Below are positions 15,161 through 23,976 of a DNA stretch of 64,000 bases, in pieces. The stretch is taken from contig JAEYRX010000088.1 in the NCBI GenBank assembly GCA_023435225.1, forward strand, positions 7,052-71,051, given 5' to 3'. Below the pieces are notes generated by a model that saw only the letters and a list, made by a program, of their open reading frames with translations, had not been told where the DNA came from and did no database searches. This DNA comes from Bacillota bacterium (GTDB lineage Bacteria > Bacillota > UBA4882 > UBA8346). The number at the start of each line of letters is the position of its first letter. Position 1 is the first letter of the stretch. Made by a program: the position numbers and the translations under genes.

Positions 15161-16588
15161 CTATGAAAAGAGTTTAAACCGGTTATTGACAACCCAAAAG
15201 AAAGGGCCTATTTTAATGAGTGTTTTATTACTTTCTAAACCCAAATTTTGACTACACCAAATCATGGAGTCGTGGAAATAAATCCAGTTTTCATTCTTCA
15301 ATACACCAGCGGTTGTTTGTGCTTTAATGGTCACTTTATGCGGTCCTGCCAGAGGAAAGCTATCCTCATTAGACCTAACGAAACCCAAATACACTCCATT
15401 GGCGTTAAAGGTGGTGGATATTGGTTTACCGTCAATTAAAGCCGTAATTGTTTTAATTTCTTCTTCAGGTAACATCACACGAGCTGACAGTTCAAATCGG
15501 TCAGGTGAAAAATAATTGATATACAAATTAACAGGAAGAGTTTGAGCTTCAGACAGTTGACAGGGGATAACAGCCGCAACCCCCAGTATAAATAAGATAA
15601 ATCCACTAAGAACCATCCGCCTTCTATTCATTTGATTGACATATTGAAGCGCCGTGAGTCTGCTCTTTAATAGTTCCAAAGATTGGGAAGCGAAACCAGC
15701 TGATAAAATAGTTGATTTCGGTAGTTCATGTTGGAGGGAAACCTCTAATAACATTCTGCCGAATTTTGCAGCGGGAGTTTTGACATATTGAAGCGCTAAC
15801 CGATCGCAACAAATTTCCTGGAGTTGCATTAATTTTTTCTCAACCCACCAAAAGTAAGGGAGAAAGAAGAACGCGGTACGTACCATTACCGGTAGCCAGT
15901 TCCAGAATAAATCGCCCCTTTTATAATGGGCCAATTCATGGGCGAGTATTAACTGTAATTCATCGGATTTAAAATCAATTAGCATTGAAGCAGGCAAAAT
16001 AATCTTTGGATGGATGATTCCTTGCAGTAAAGGGGAGTGGGCTTGATTGGAGGCAAACAACCGCGGCATTTTACGAAATTTGTTCTGAAGTCCTAAATCC
16101 TGATATTGTCCAATTATAACGGGATCAGCGACGGGGATATAACTGTAGCCGTTCTTTTGTCGTTGGTACTCTAAATAAAATAAACCGACCAATAAAATAA
16201 TCAGCCCTGTTAGCCAGAGTATAAACCAAAACCCAGTCCCGCTGCCTGAAATAGGAAGCGTTGGGTTGGTTTCCAAAAAGGATTGCGTCATTTTACCCAA
16301 GTGTCTGGAAGGTTCCTGGTTCACCAGGAGCCATCCGAGTTGACGGAGGCCTATTTGCAGATGAAAATATAACTTCAGCGGTTTTACCCAAATGAAGGTG
16401 ATCAGCGTTTTTAGACAGGCAAGCCGCCACAACCAACACTGGATCTCCGGATGAATCCGGGGAAACAGCCGGAGTAAAATCCAGATTAAAAGCAACGCCA
16501 GACTTCCCTGCCATAAGGCGCTAATCATGAAGTTGACCCAACCGTCCAAAATTGCATTGCTGAAGATTGGCCAAATTGACATCTTCAT
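15161..16588 (-). CDS. BlaR1/MecR1-like M56 membrane metalloprotease, copy 2
   Basis: 475-residue paralogue of the gene at 13317, very similar along its length. HELAH lies at residues 217-221 and the third ligand in QLQEICCDRLAL. Same topology: N-terminal helices, cytosolic protease, a last helix near residue 330, and a 130-residue exported domain ending KIGPFFWVVNNR that lacks the SxxK/PBP motifs of true BlaR1. It overlaps the blaI stop by 4 bp (ATGA), the classic coupled blaI-blaR1 arrangement. Predicted role: sense an envelope signal and inactivate BlaI, releasing the operators at 17002-17141. Confidence 0.88.
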   Translation of the reverse strand: MKMSIWPIFSNAILDGWVNFMISALWQGSLALLLIWILLRLFPRIHPEIQCWLWRLACLKTLITFIWVKPLKLYFHLQIGLRQLGWLLVNQEPSRHLGKMTQSFLETNPTLPISGSGTGFWFILWLTGLIILLVGLFYLEYQRQKNGYSYIPVADPVIIGQYQDLGLQNKFRKMPRLFASNQAHSPLLQGIIHPKIILPASMLIDFKSDELQLILAHELAHYKRGDLFWNWLPVMVRTAFFFLPYFWWVEKKLMQLQEICCDRLALQYVKTPAAKFGRMLLEVSLQHELPKSTILSAGFASQSLELLKSRLTALQYVNQMNRRRMVLSGFILFILGVAAVIPCQLSEAQTLPVNLYINYFSPDRFELSARVMLPEEEIKTITALIDGKPISTTFNANGVYLGFVRSNEDSFPLAGPHKVTIKAQTTAGVLKNENWIYFHDSMIWCSQNLGLESNKTLIKIGPFFWVVNNRFKLFS

Positions 16589-16980
16589 TTGTCCTTTCGT
16601 TCCGTCCGGCTCTTGTCCAAATCTGCAACCAACTGTTTTAGTTCAGCCAAATCGGTCTCGCTAATCTCGGCTTCCTGAGTCAGATAAGCCACAAACGGAG
16701 AGACTGATCCTTCGAGGGACTTTTCAACGAAATTCCGTATGATGCCTTGCAAAAACTCCCCTTTTGAAACCTGGGACTCATAATGATAAATTCCTTCCTT
16801 TACAGTCCGTACTAAAAACCCCTTTTTCCGTAAACGATCCAACATAGTTAAGATCGTAGTGCGCGCCAAACCGTGCGATTCCCCGAAAAGCTTCACAATT
16901 TCCCGCGCGCTTAGCGGAGTTTGGCTATTGCTGATTAATCTGATTAGTTCCAATTCTTGAGCTCCCAAACTAGGTTGCAT
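16585..16980 (-). CDS. blaI: BlaI/MecI-family repressor
   Basis: 131-residue winged-helix repressor. The N-terminal domain (1-75) includes SAREIVKLFGESHGLARTT with recognition helix ARTTILTMLDRLRKKG, and the C-terminal part (80-131) is the helical dimer domain containing the region where M56 partners cut. It is first in an operon with the M56 gene, 4-bp overlap. Its own promoter carries a TAC-N4-GTA box, and two more boxes cover the start of the divergent ABC operon, so it should repress itself and that operon. Confidence 0.92.
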   Translation of the reverse strand: MQPSLGAQELELIRLISNSQTPLSAREIVKLFGESHGLARTTILTMLDRLRKKGFLVRTVKEGIYHYESQVSKGEFLQGIIRNFVEKSLEGSVSPFVAYLTQEAEISETDLAELKQLVADLDKSRTERKDK

Positions 16981-17001
16981 TTTTTGCCTCCAAACACTGA
17001 C

Positions 17002-17043
17002 TACTATTGTAAACAGTATATCATTTTTTTAGAACAGCGTCAA
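17002..17043 (-). promoter_or_regulatory. blaI promoter with BlaI box
   Basis: On the minus strand: TTGACG (17038-17043), 17-bp spacer, TATACT (17015-17020), then a TAC-TATT-GTA box (17002-17011) just after the -10, where the repressor would block initiation. The box matches the TACA-N2-TGTA-like dyad of BlaI/MecI operators. Confidence 0.75.
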
Positions 17044-17084
17044 ATGAATAAAGGATAAAGTCAGAAACACAAATTATAAAATGA

Positions 17085-17141
17085 TTGACTAAGATAAAAA
17101 AAGATGGTATTGTTTACATATGTAGTCGGTCTACAAAAGTA
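17085..17141 (+). promoter_or_regulatory. ABC operon promoter with two BlaI boxes
   Basis: TTGACT (17085-17090), 17-bp spacer, TATTGT (17108-17113). Box 1 TACATATGTA (17115-17124) and box 2 TACAAAAGTA (17132-17141) have centres 17 bp apart and cover the predicted start site. Both are followed by GTCGG. The arrangement predicts strong BlaI repression of the permease operon. Confidence 0.78.
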
Positions 17142-17175
17142 GTCGGCTAGTTTGACTTTTGCGGAGGTATAATAT

Positions 17176-18390
17176 ATGGCTTTAATACAGATTGCCTATG
17201 CAGGGTTTAAACGATACCAAAGCCGGAGAAGGAATTTCACGGTAATCATCATTGGAAGTTATTTTTTAGTCTGTGTTTTTATGTTATTTTTCCGGACGGC
17301 TTTTCAAAATATCTATGAATTTTGGGTTGCTAATTATATCGGCGGTAATATTATCGTTTCCAAAGATGTAAGGGCATATGATTTCCAACATCCGCTTCCT
17401 CCGGAAAACTACTTCAGTTTCAGTGAGTTCATTAATAATAATCCCGCTTTTAAAGAAAAGGTATCTCCTTGTTTACGAGTTGGTGTTTTACTTGAAGATA
17501 AACTGTTTGGAAGATCTATGTTTTGCTTGGTCAATGGTATCGATATCCTAAATAAAAAAGGCTTTGTCAAACAGTTGGTTCTTGTAGAAGGTAGAATGTT
17601 CAATAATAATCGAAATGAAGTAGTCCTCCCAAAACAATTGGCATATCGTCTTGGAGTTGGAATAGGGGATTCACTGGTGATTTATGTCATGACCAAGGAT
17701 GGCTATCAGAATTTTGATTTGTTAAAGGTGGTTGGGTTTCTAAATATTTCCTTACCGGCTGAAACCTTTTATAGTCAGACAATGGTATATATGCCTTTAG
17801 AAAAATTACGTGAATTAGTGATGATTGGCCCGGATCAGGTGAGTGAGGCCATAGTCTTTAAAAAAGTAGGACTATTAAGGGCGCCTTTTCGCGGGAATTT
17901 TAAGCAGGTTAACGGGCTCACCAGTTTTTCTCTGGTTCGTTCCCTCTTTTTTGCATTCTGGTTTCTGGAGGCTACCATCTTATTTTTAGTATTTGTAATG
18001 GCTTTCTGCACAATTTATCAAAATGTCGGGTTAATGAATATTGAGCGGGAAAAAGAAATTGGGATTTATCTTACAAATGGAGCAAAACCTTGTTGGATTC
18101 AGCGCTTAATGTTTTATGAATTATTATTATATTCGGTTTATTGTTCGATATGGGGTGGATTATTAAGTTTATTGGTAGTCATCGGGGTAAATAATTCCGG
18201 AATATATCCGGGTGATCTTCCCACCAAGCTTTTAATGGCGTGTTTTCATTTCGTCATTGACAATCATTTGGAAACTTATCTCATGTCTTTTTTATTAATC
18301 CTGTTATTAATGATATTCGGCAGCGTTGGACCTATTTGGCGGGCTACCCGGAACCCCCTGATTACCGGATTGTTTAGAAAACATTTATAG
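17176..18390 (+). CDS. FtsX/LolC-type ABC permease A, cassette 1
   Basis: 404-residue permease with the MacB/LolCE layout: one helix near residues 22-42, a large exported domain (about 45-250), then three helices (about 255-290, 310-345, 370-390). The coupling segment NVGLMNIEREKEIGIYLTNGAKP before the last helices is the FtsX-family signature that contacts the ATPase. Such permeases move lipoproteins or use mechanical force on periplasmic partners instead of transporting small solutes through a pore. It is the first gene after the two BlaI boxes and is closely related to the permease at 22636. No ATPase is in its own cassette; the one at 21968 probably serves both. Confidence 0.85.
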   Translation: MALIQIAYAGFKRYQSRRRNFTVIIIGSYFLVCVFMLFFRTAFQNIYEFWVANYIGGNIIVSKDVRAYDFQHPLPPENYFSFSEFINNNPAFKEKVSPCLRVGVLLEDKLFGRSMFCLVNGIDILNKKGFVKQLVLVEGRMFNNNRNEVVLPKQLAYRLGVGIGDSLVIYVMTKDGYQNFDLLKVVGFLNISLPAETFYSQTMVYMPLEKLRELVMIGPDQVSEAIVFKKVGLLRAPFRGNFKQVNGLTSFSLVRSLFFAFWFLEATILFLVFVMAFCTIYQNVGLMNIEREKEIGIYLTNGAKPCWIQRLMFYELLLYSVYCSIWGGLLSLLVVIGVNNSGIYPGDLPTKLLMACFHFVIDNHLETYLMSFLLILLLMIFGSVGPIWRATRNPLITGLFRKHL

Positions 18391-18511
18391 GATTACCATT
18401 TTCTTAGGATTATTGAGTAGATAATATTAAAATCTGTTTTTTGTTTGAATTACCAATATGTTTAGTTGGATGTCATTTCTAATTATAAGTCAAGATGAAA
18501 GGTTTATTTTG

Positions 18512-19750
18512 ATGTTTAATTTAAAATGGGCTTTTAAAAATTTAATTGCCAACAAACGGCGAACAGGCGGGATTATTGTATTTTTGGCCGTGATTTTAAC
18601 GGTTATGATCCTTAATCTGTCATTTCTCGATGGCGCTAATACTCAAATGAAGATTTCGTTACGCAACAACAAAGGCGATTTATACTTCTGGTTCTGGCCA
18701 GGCAAAGACCCGAATCCGGTATTCCGTTTTCTGAAACGGTATGACGCTAAGCTTGAGAATAAAATCAAATTTTTATCGGCATATGCCGGAAACCTGAATC
18801 CGGATGTTCGTAAGTATTTGCAAATTTTCAGTTCTGCCGGATATGCCGAGGGCTGGGTGCTTGGGACGGAACCGGATTATTTGCGATATCTTAACCGGAA
18901 TGTCAGTTGGCCGGTTAAGTACAGAGAAAACTTAAAAAGCGGAACAGCATTGATTGAAAATGGTCTGGCTCAAAAACTTAATGTCAAAAGAGGGGATTTT
19001 ATCACCATCAAAGTTAAGACTGCAGCAGGAATGATCAATACTATCCAGGTGATGATCGATGGCATTTTTGTGGGCTCCAATCTTCTTTTCGGCGATGTCA
19101 TTTATATAAATCTTAAGGATCAAAACCTGCTATTACTTACTGGAAATGGTGCAGACTATAATGAGATGAGACTTTATTTTAAACCGGCCGTCAGTGATAA
19201 AGATCTTCGAACTATCCTAAGGGATATAATGGGTAATTTCTCAATGCATATCACCTGTCCAAGACTAAACCCCGCGAGAGAGACAGTTTATGTTACGTTT
19301 AAATATTATCGTTACTTGTTGATATTGTTATTTACTATACTAAATATTGTTTTTATCATTATTCTTTATTTTGCAATCCAAAATATTTTCTTTATGACAT
19401 TCCGGCAACGGCGCCAAGAGTTGAGTACATTATTAACTTATGGGATGAAGCCGTTCCGGATTCAACGGATTAGTCTTTGGGAGGCTGCTTTATTGTTCGG
19501 TTTTGCTGTTATTTTATCCGTACCTTTGTCAGCGCTGTTTACCCAGTTGATCCACCAATTTGAGATTACCGATTCCAGTCTGGCAGAGCTGATTGTAGTG
19601 ATCGGCGGACCGAGAATCAGTTTTAATTTTAATTGGGTAGCTATTCCAACCTTAGTAATTGGGCTGTTGGTCTTTACTTTAATCTCGGCTTATAAGGGTG
19701 CGTATAGTTATCTTAAAATGGAAATTCGTGAAATAACCTCTAAAATATAA
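18512..19750 (+). CDS. FtsX/LolE-type ABC permease B, cassette 1
   Basis: 412-residue second permease. It starts MFNLKWAFKNLIANKRRTGG with a first helix, an exported domain, and C-terminal helices containing FRQRRQELSTLLTYGMKPFRIQRISLWE, the FtsX coupling-helix region. The ATG at 18512 follows AAAGG; the frame is open further upstream but without a site. The paralogue at 23977 begins identically (MFNLKWA). Permeases A and B would form a LolC/LolE-like heterodimer. It is followed after 23 bp by the LolA-like gene. Confidence 0.82.
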   Translation: MFNLKWAFKNLIANKRRTGGIIVFLAVILTVMILNLSFLDGANTQMKISLRNNKGDLYFWFWPGKDPNPVFRFLKRYDAKLENKIKFLSAYAGNLNPDVRKYLQIFSSAGYAEGWVLGTEPDYLRYLNRNVSWPVKYRENLKSGTALIENGLAQKLNVKRGDFITIKVKTAAGMINTIQVMIDGIFVGSNLLFGDVIYINLKDQNLLLLTGNGADYNEMRLYFKPAVSDKDLRTILRDIMGNFSMHITCPRLNPARETVYVTFKYYRYLLILLFTILNIVFIIILYFAIQNIFFMTFRQRRQELSTLLTYGMKPFRIQRISLWEAALLFGFAVILSVPLSALFTQLIHQFEITDSSLAELIVVIGGPRISFNFNWVAIPTLVIGLLVFTLISAYKGAYSYLKMEIREITSKI

Positions 19751-19773
19751 TTTATTAAAGGGGAGCAGATAAT

Positions 19774-20526
19774 ATGAAAAAAAAATTAGGAATGTGGCTG
19801 GGATTATTGATTTTTTTTACCGCTAATTTTTATTTACTAGCGGCCCCTAGTGACGGTAAGGATATCTTAAAAAAATCCGATGATGTAATCTTTCCAGACC
19901 AAGCTAGGCTTTCATTTAGGATGGATGATTATGAAAATGAACAGTTAAAGCGGTATTACCTTTATCAAGGATACATGAAGGGGAATGACCGTTATCTTTT
20001 AGTCGGACTGGAGCCGGCTCTGGTTAAAGGTACAGCCTCACTTCGAATCGATGATGCGATTTTTAATTATCTTAAGAAAATTGATGTTCTGCAACAAGTT
20101 TCCGCCAAAGTAGCCTTTGGGAACTCTACTCTATCCCAAGAAGACGTCATGGGTGGAAAATTAGGGAATTATTATACTGTAGAAAATCTGGAAACCTTCA
20201 GAGAAAATAACAAAGACCTTATTATATTAACATTAAACGCCAAATCAAACGCTGTTGCCTATAAGAAAATCGTAAATTTTTTGGACCCCGTAACCTATTT
20301 TCCGGTTAAACGGCTTTATTACGCTTTTTCCGGGCAACAGATCCGGGAAATGATTTTCGAAGATATCCGGTTGGAAAACGGCAAGTTGAGTCTGATGAAG
20401 TTTACAATGTACGATAGTTTACGCCAGGGTTGGTTTACCAAGGCAACACTTAGTGATTTCAATTATTCAAAAGCAATTCCGGATACTGTTTTTACCAGGA
20501 TGTATTTGAAATTGGCCACTAAATAA
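19774..20526 (+). CDS. LolA-like outer-membrane lipoprotein-sorting protein, cassette 1
   Basis: 250-residue exported protein with a signal peptide (MKKKLGMWLGLLIFF...LLAAPS) and a LolA-like beta-sheet domain. Seen features: DYENEQLKRYYLYQGYMKG strands, FNYLKKIDVLQQVSAK, SLMKFTMYDSLRQGWFTK, and the ending VFTRMYLKLA typical of the 'outer membrane lipoprotein-sorting protein' family. Such proteins shuttle lipids or lipoproteins across the periplasm. It lies directly after the permease pair, so it is the likely periplasmic acceptor. A paralogue lies at 25379. Confidence 0.8.
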   Translation: MKKKLGMWLGLLIFFTANFYLLAAPSDGKDILKKSDDVIFPDQARLSFRMDDYENEQLKRYYLYQGYMKGNDRYLLVGLEPALVKGTASLRIDDAIFNYLKKIDVLQQVSAKVAFGNSTLSQEDVMGGKLGNYYTVENLETFRENNKDLIILTLNAKSNAVAYKKIVNFLDPVTYFPVKRLYYAFSGQQIREMIFEDIRLENGKLSLMKFTMYDSLRQGWFTKATLSDFNYSKAIPDTVFTRMYLKLATK

Positions 20527-20620
20527 CCTATGAATAAACCGGACGAGAGATTCCGGCCGTCCTAAATGAAATACAAATGAAGAATTTAAGTCATCTAATA
20601 AGAAACAAGGAGGTGTTTTT

Positions 20621-21841
20621 TTGAATCATAAAATACTATTTTTTATTAAGATCATTATTTCTAATTTTTTAATTATTGCTTTTTTAGGTATATATCATCC
20701 GGCTGTGTTTGGAATGAATCTTGATACATATGGCAATTTATATTTTGAAATAGCTAACCGTGATGTAAATGAAAGTTTTGAGAGCGCCAATCCGGAGCTG
20801 TCCGGCGACCTTTGGACTTATACGACCGGGGATTTCTTTATACAGGGAAGTGAAGATGATTCACTACTCCAATTTTTAATTGATTATAAATTTGAGGGCA
20901 ATTTGCAAGATTCCAACCATACGTCTCCGACCGGGTATTTTAATCAATATTACATAATTGTTCCTTTTAATTTCACTTCTTTTTTATATTGCGGGCAAAA
21001 GTATAAACGGGTTGGAGTGGCCAAATTTTTTAATATTTCCAACCGGTATGAAAGGGCCGGTTACCCTATAAAACTCATTGAGTATGATATTTTAAAGTCG
21101 GATAATTTTAATTACGGTTTCATCGCTAATTTTAAAGGCGCCGGTCAATGGGAGCAAGTTCAATACTCGGGATTTGTTGATTGTAATAAAAACAACTTTA
21201 ATATGCAAGGATATTATTTTCATGAAGGGACTCGCGGTTATTCGGTAGCCACCGATCTGACCTATCAGGCAGGCAGTATCCAATTGTACGGTGAGGCACT
21301 TTATATGAGCCAAGCCCATCAAAAAGTCGCAAAACTCAATTCGGCAGATCCGACTGGGGAGGGTGACATTTTGGATTATAGGGATCAAGATAGCGCTACT
21401 AAAATAGTCGCCGGGATAATGGTCAATCAAGACAATTACAGCATTGCCTTAGAATACATGAAGAATAACGAGGCATACACTGCCGAGGAAAGCGAAGATT
21501 TTATCAGATATCTGGCGCGCCATCCGGGTTGGCATCAACCATATATTGATTATTTCAGTTATAACTGGGCTCAAAACTATCTTGGGTTAAGTTTGTACCT
21601 GCCCAGATTTGGTAGTGATGAATGTTCATTAACAAGCTCCTTGATTGGGTCCGTGCCTGATGAAGGAATAGAGAGTGATTACGCCAGTTATCGAGGTTAT
21701 GTAAATATTGCTTATAATATATATCAAAACTTAACCGCGAATTTTAGTATAACACATCATTTTGGCGGCGAAAAAGGGGAGTATCTTAACCTTTATGAAG
21801 ATAAAACCCGTTATCAAATGAGTTTCTTATTTTCTTTTTAA
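20621..21841 (+). CDS. Outer-membrane beta-barrel protein
   Basis: 406-residue exported protein starting at TTG after AAGGAGGTG. An N-terminal hydrophobic signal (residues 1-31) is followed by alternating polar/aromatic strands throughout and a terminal strand YQMSFLFSF ending in F, the Bam-recognised C-terminus of outer-membrane barrels. No named family is recognised. It lies in the permease/LolA cassette and could be the outer-membrane end of the pathway, a porin-like conduit or anchor. Its presence is strong evidence that the organism has an outer membrane. The second cassette has no counterpart. Confidence 0.75.
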   Translation: MNHKILFFIKIIISNFLIIAFLGIYHPAVFGMNLDTYGNLYFEIANRDVNESFESANPELSGDLWTYTTGDFFIQGSEDDSLLQFLIDYKFEGNLQDSNHTSPTGYFNQYYIIVPFNFTSFLYCGQKYKRVGVAKFFNISNRYERAGYPIKLIEYDILKSDNFNYGFIANFKGAGQWEQVQYSGFVDCNKNNFNMQGYYFHEGTRGYSVATDLTYQAGSIQLYGEALYMSQAHQKVAKLNSADPTGEGDILDYRDQDSATKIVAGIMVNQDNYSIALEYMKNNEAYTAEESEDFIRYLARHPGWHQPYIDYFSYNWAQNYLGLSLYLPRFGSDECSLTSSLIGSVPDEGIESDYASYRGYVNIAYNIYQNLTANFSITHHFGGEKGEYLNLYEDKTRYQMSFLFSF

Positions 21842-21967
21842 GTTGATGCCTTTGCAGTCTTCAAAAAGATTTTGGGAAACAACGCTTTAACTTTTCCTCA
21901 TTCCACTAGAGGAAGGGGAACGGGGGGTTAGGTCAGCTTTTAGACAAATTTATTTCGGAGGTAAAAT

Positions 21968-22630
21968 ATGCTGAAATTAACTGATATCCAAAAAATGTAC
22001 CGGATTGGCAGCACCGAAGTTTGGGCTTTGAAAGGAATTTCCCTGGAGATCAATAAAGGCGAGTTTGTAGCTTTTAAAGGCCCTTCAGGCAGTGGCAAAA
22101 GTACGTTGCTTAACTTAATCGGCATGTTGGATATACCCACTAAGGGCGAGTATACCATTAACGGTATCAATGTGCTTAGCGCCGATACCAAAAAAAGAGC
22201 GGAATACCGCGCCGAATATTTGGGGTTTATCTTTCAAAACTTCAACCTGATACCGGAACTCAATATTTATGAAAATGTGGAAATCCCTTTAATTATTGAC
22301 GGGGAGAGCGCCAAGACCCGGAAGGAGAAAGTATTGAGGATAGTTGACGCGGTTGGTTTAACCAGCCACCTGCATCATAAACCGGGTGAATTATCCGGCG
22401 GCCAGATGCAAAGAGTGGCTATTGCCAGAGCTTTGGTTAAAAATCCGCCCCTGGTCATCGCCGATGAACCTACCGCCAATCTTGATTCAAAGACGGGGAT
22501 AGAGATTGTGGAATTAATGAAAAAGCTAAACCGGGAGTTGCAGATAACTTTTCTGTTTGCAACTCATGATGAAACGATAACCGGATATATGGAGAAAATA
22601 TATTATTTAATGGATGGAGAGATGAGGTAG
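21968..22630 (+). CDS. LolD/MacB-type ABC ATPase
   Basis: 220-residue ATPase of the MacB/LolD/FtsE group. Walker A GPSGSGKST (38-46), Q-loop FQNFNLIPEL, signature LSGGQMQRVAIARAL (from 142), Walker B LVIADEP (162-168) with TANLDSKTG, and switch H in FATHDE. CGGAGG precedes the ATG. It ends 5 bp before permease A of cassette 2 and has no competitor in cassette 1, so it likely energises both permease pairs. Confidence 0.95.
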   Translation: MLKLTDIQKMYRIGSTEVWALKGISLEINKGEFVAFKGPSGSGKSTLLNLIGMLDIPTKGEYTINGINVLSADTKKRAEYRAEYLGFIFQNFNLIPELNIYENVEIPLIIDGESAKTRKEKVLRIVDAVGLTSHLHHKPGELSGGQMQRVAIARALVKNPPLVIADEPTANLDSKTGIEIVELMKKLNRELQITFLFATHDETITGYMEKIYYLMDGEMR

Positions 22631-22635
22631 AATAT

Positions 22636-23850
22636 ATGGCTTTAATGCAGATTGCCTTGGCGGGGTTTAAGCGATACCGCAACCGGCGCCGAAATTTTAC
22701 AGTTATCATTATCGGCAGTTTTTTTCTGATATGCATTTTTATGTTGTTTTTCCGAACTGCTTACCGAAATATTTATCAATTTTGGATCAATAATTACATC
22801 GGCGGCGATATTATCGTTTCCAAAAATGTTAAACCATATGATTTTTTACAACCGGTCCCTTTGGAACGTAATTTTAATTTCCGGAGTTTTATCCGGAAAA
22901 ATCCTTCCTTTAAAGATAGGGTGTCGCCTTGCTTAAGGGTTGGCGCCATGCTGGCCAACAAGTCCTCTGAGGATTCCTTATATTGCATCGTCAATGGGAT
23001 CGATCCGGAAAACCAAAAAGGTGTGGTAAAACTACTCAATATTCAGCAAGGCAGGATATTTAATAATCACAGCAATGAGGTTGTCCTTCCAAGATCTTTA
23101 GGGCTCCGTCTTGGTATTCAAGTGGGGGATACTCTGGCGGTCTTTGTGATGGCTAAAGACGGTTATATGAATTGTGATTTGTTTAAGGTAGTAGGTTTCT
23201 TAAGTATTTCATTGCCGGCGCAAATCTTTTTTAATCAATCCATGGTCTTTATGTCGATGGCGAATTTACGAGAGTTGGTAAATGCCGGTCCGGATCAGGT
23301 GAGTGAGGTCATAGTTTATAAAAAGGCAGGTCTATTTGGACCGCCGCCGGCAGGTAACTTTCGCCATATTAGCGGATATACCAGTTTTACTTGGGTCCGT
23401 TCCTTGTTTTATGCATTTTGCTTTCTGGAAACTATCATTTTAAGTTTGATATTTGTAATGGCTTTTTGTGCTATTTACCATAATGTCGGGTTAATGAATG
23501 TGGAGCGGGAAAAAGAGATCGGGATTTATCTGGCCAATGGGGCCAAACCTTTTTGGATCCGGCGCTTAATGTTTTATGAACTGTTTATTTATTCGCTTTA
23601 TTGTTCGTTTTGGGGCGGGCTGTTGAGCTTGGTTGTTATCATCGGAGTGAACAATGCCGGAATTTATCCAAGCGATATTGCCACTAAACTTTTAATGGCC
23701 TGTCTTCATTTCACCATTGATAATCATTGGGCAATTTATCTACTATCATTACTTATCATTTTATTGTTAATGCTCATCGGCAGCTGGAGACCGATTTGGC
23801 GCGCTACTGAAAGCACCCGGGTCACCGAGTTATTTCAAAAGAATATGTAA
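22636..23850 (+). CDS. FtsX/LolC-type ABC permease A, cassette 2
   Basis: 404 residues, the same length as the protein at 17176 and similar from end to end (both begin with MAL-QIA-AGFKRY). First helix near 22-42, exported domain, three C-terminal helices, and the coupling segment NVGLMNVEREKEIGIYLANG. It starts 5 bp after the ATPase stop, so translation is coupled. The divergence between copies is spread over the exported domain and suggests different partners rather than a very recent duplication. Confidence 0.85.
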   Translation: MALMQIALAGFKRYRNRRRNFTVIIIGSFFLICIFMLFFRTAYRNIYQFWINNYIGGDIIVSKNVKPYDFLQPVPLERNFNFRSFIRKNPSFKDRVSPCLRVGAMLANKSSEDSLYCIVNGIDPENQKGVVKLLNIQQGRIFNNHSNEVVLPRSLGLRLGIQVGDTLAVFVMAKDGYMNCDLFKVVGFLSISLPAQIFFNQSMVFMSMANLRELVNAGPDQVSEVIVYKKAGLFGPPPAGNFRHISGYTSFTWVRSLFYAFCFLETIILSLIFVMAFCAIYHNVGLMNVEREKEIGIYLANGAKPFWIRRLMFYELFIYSLYCSFWGGLLSLVVIIGVNNAGIYPSDIATKLLMACLHFTIDNHWAIYLLSLLIILLLMLIGSWRPIWRATESTRVTELFQKNM

Positions 23851-23858
23851 AATAATGT

Positions 23859-23960
23859 AATACCAATTTGCGTTCAAGTAATACTATTCGTCTCCACACG
23901 CCTCTATATTCAGGAGTGTGTTTCCGAAAGTATTACTATTGATGAACTCAATTTGGTATT
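23859..23960. repeat. Nested inverted repeat between permeases A2 and B2
   Basis: Three nested arms: AATACCAATTT with AATTTGGTATT, AGTAATACT with AGTATTACT (perfect), and ACACGCCT with AGGAGTGT. The whole 102 bp could fold into one long hairpin. It separates the two permease genes and is absent from cassette 1. It may be a small mobile hairpin or a processing/attenuation site. Confidence 0.65.
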
Positions 23961-23976
23961 GGAAGGCGTAATTTTA

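Noticed and set aside
13317..16588. Classical beta-lactam sensors BlaR1
   Set aside because: The exported C-terminal domain is only about 130 residues and has no SxxK/SxN/KTG-type motifs.
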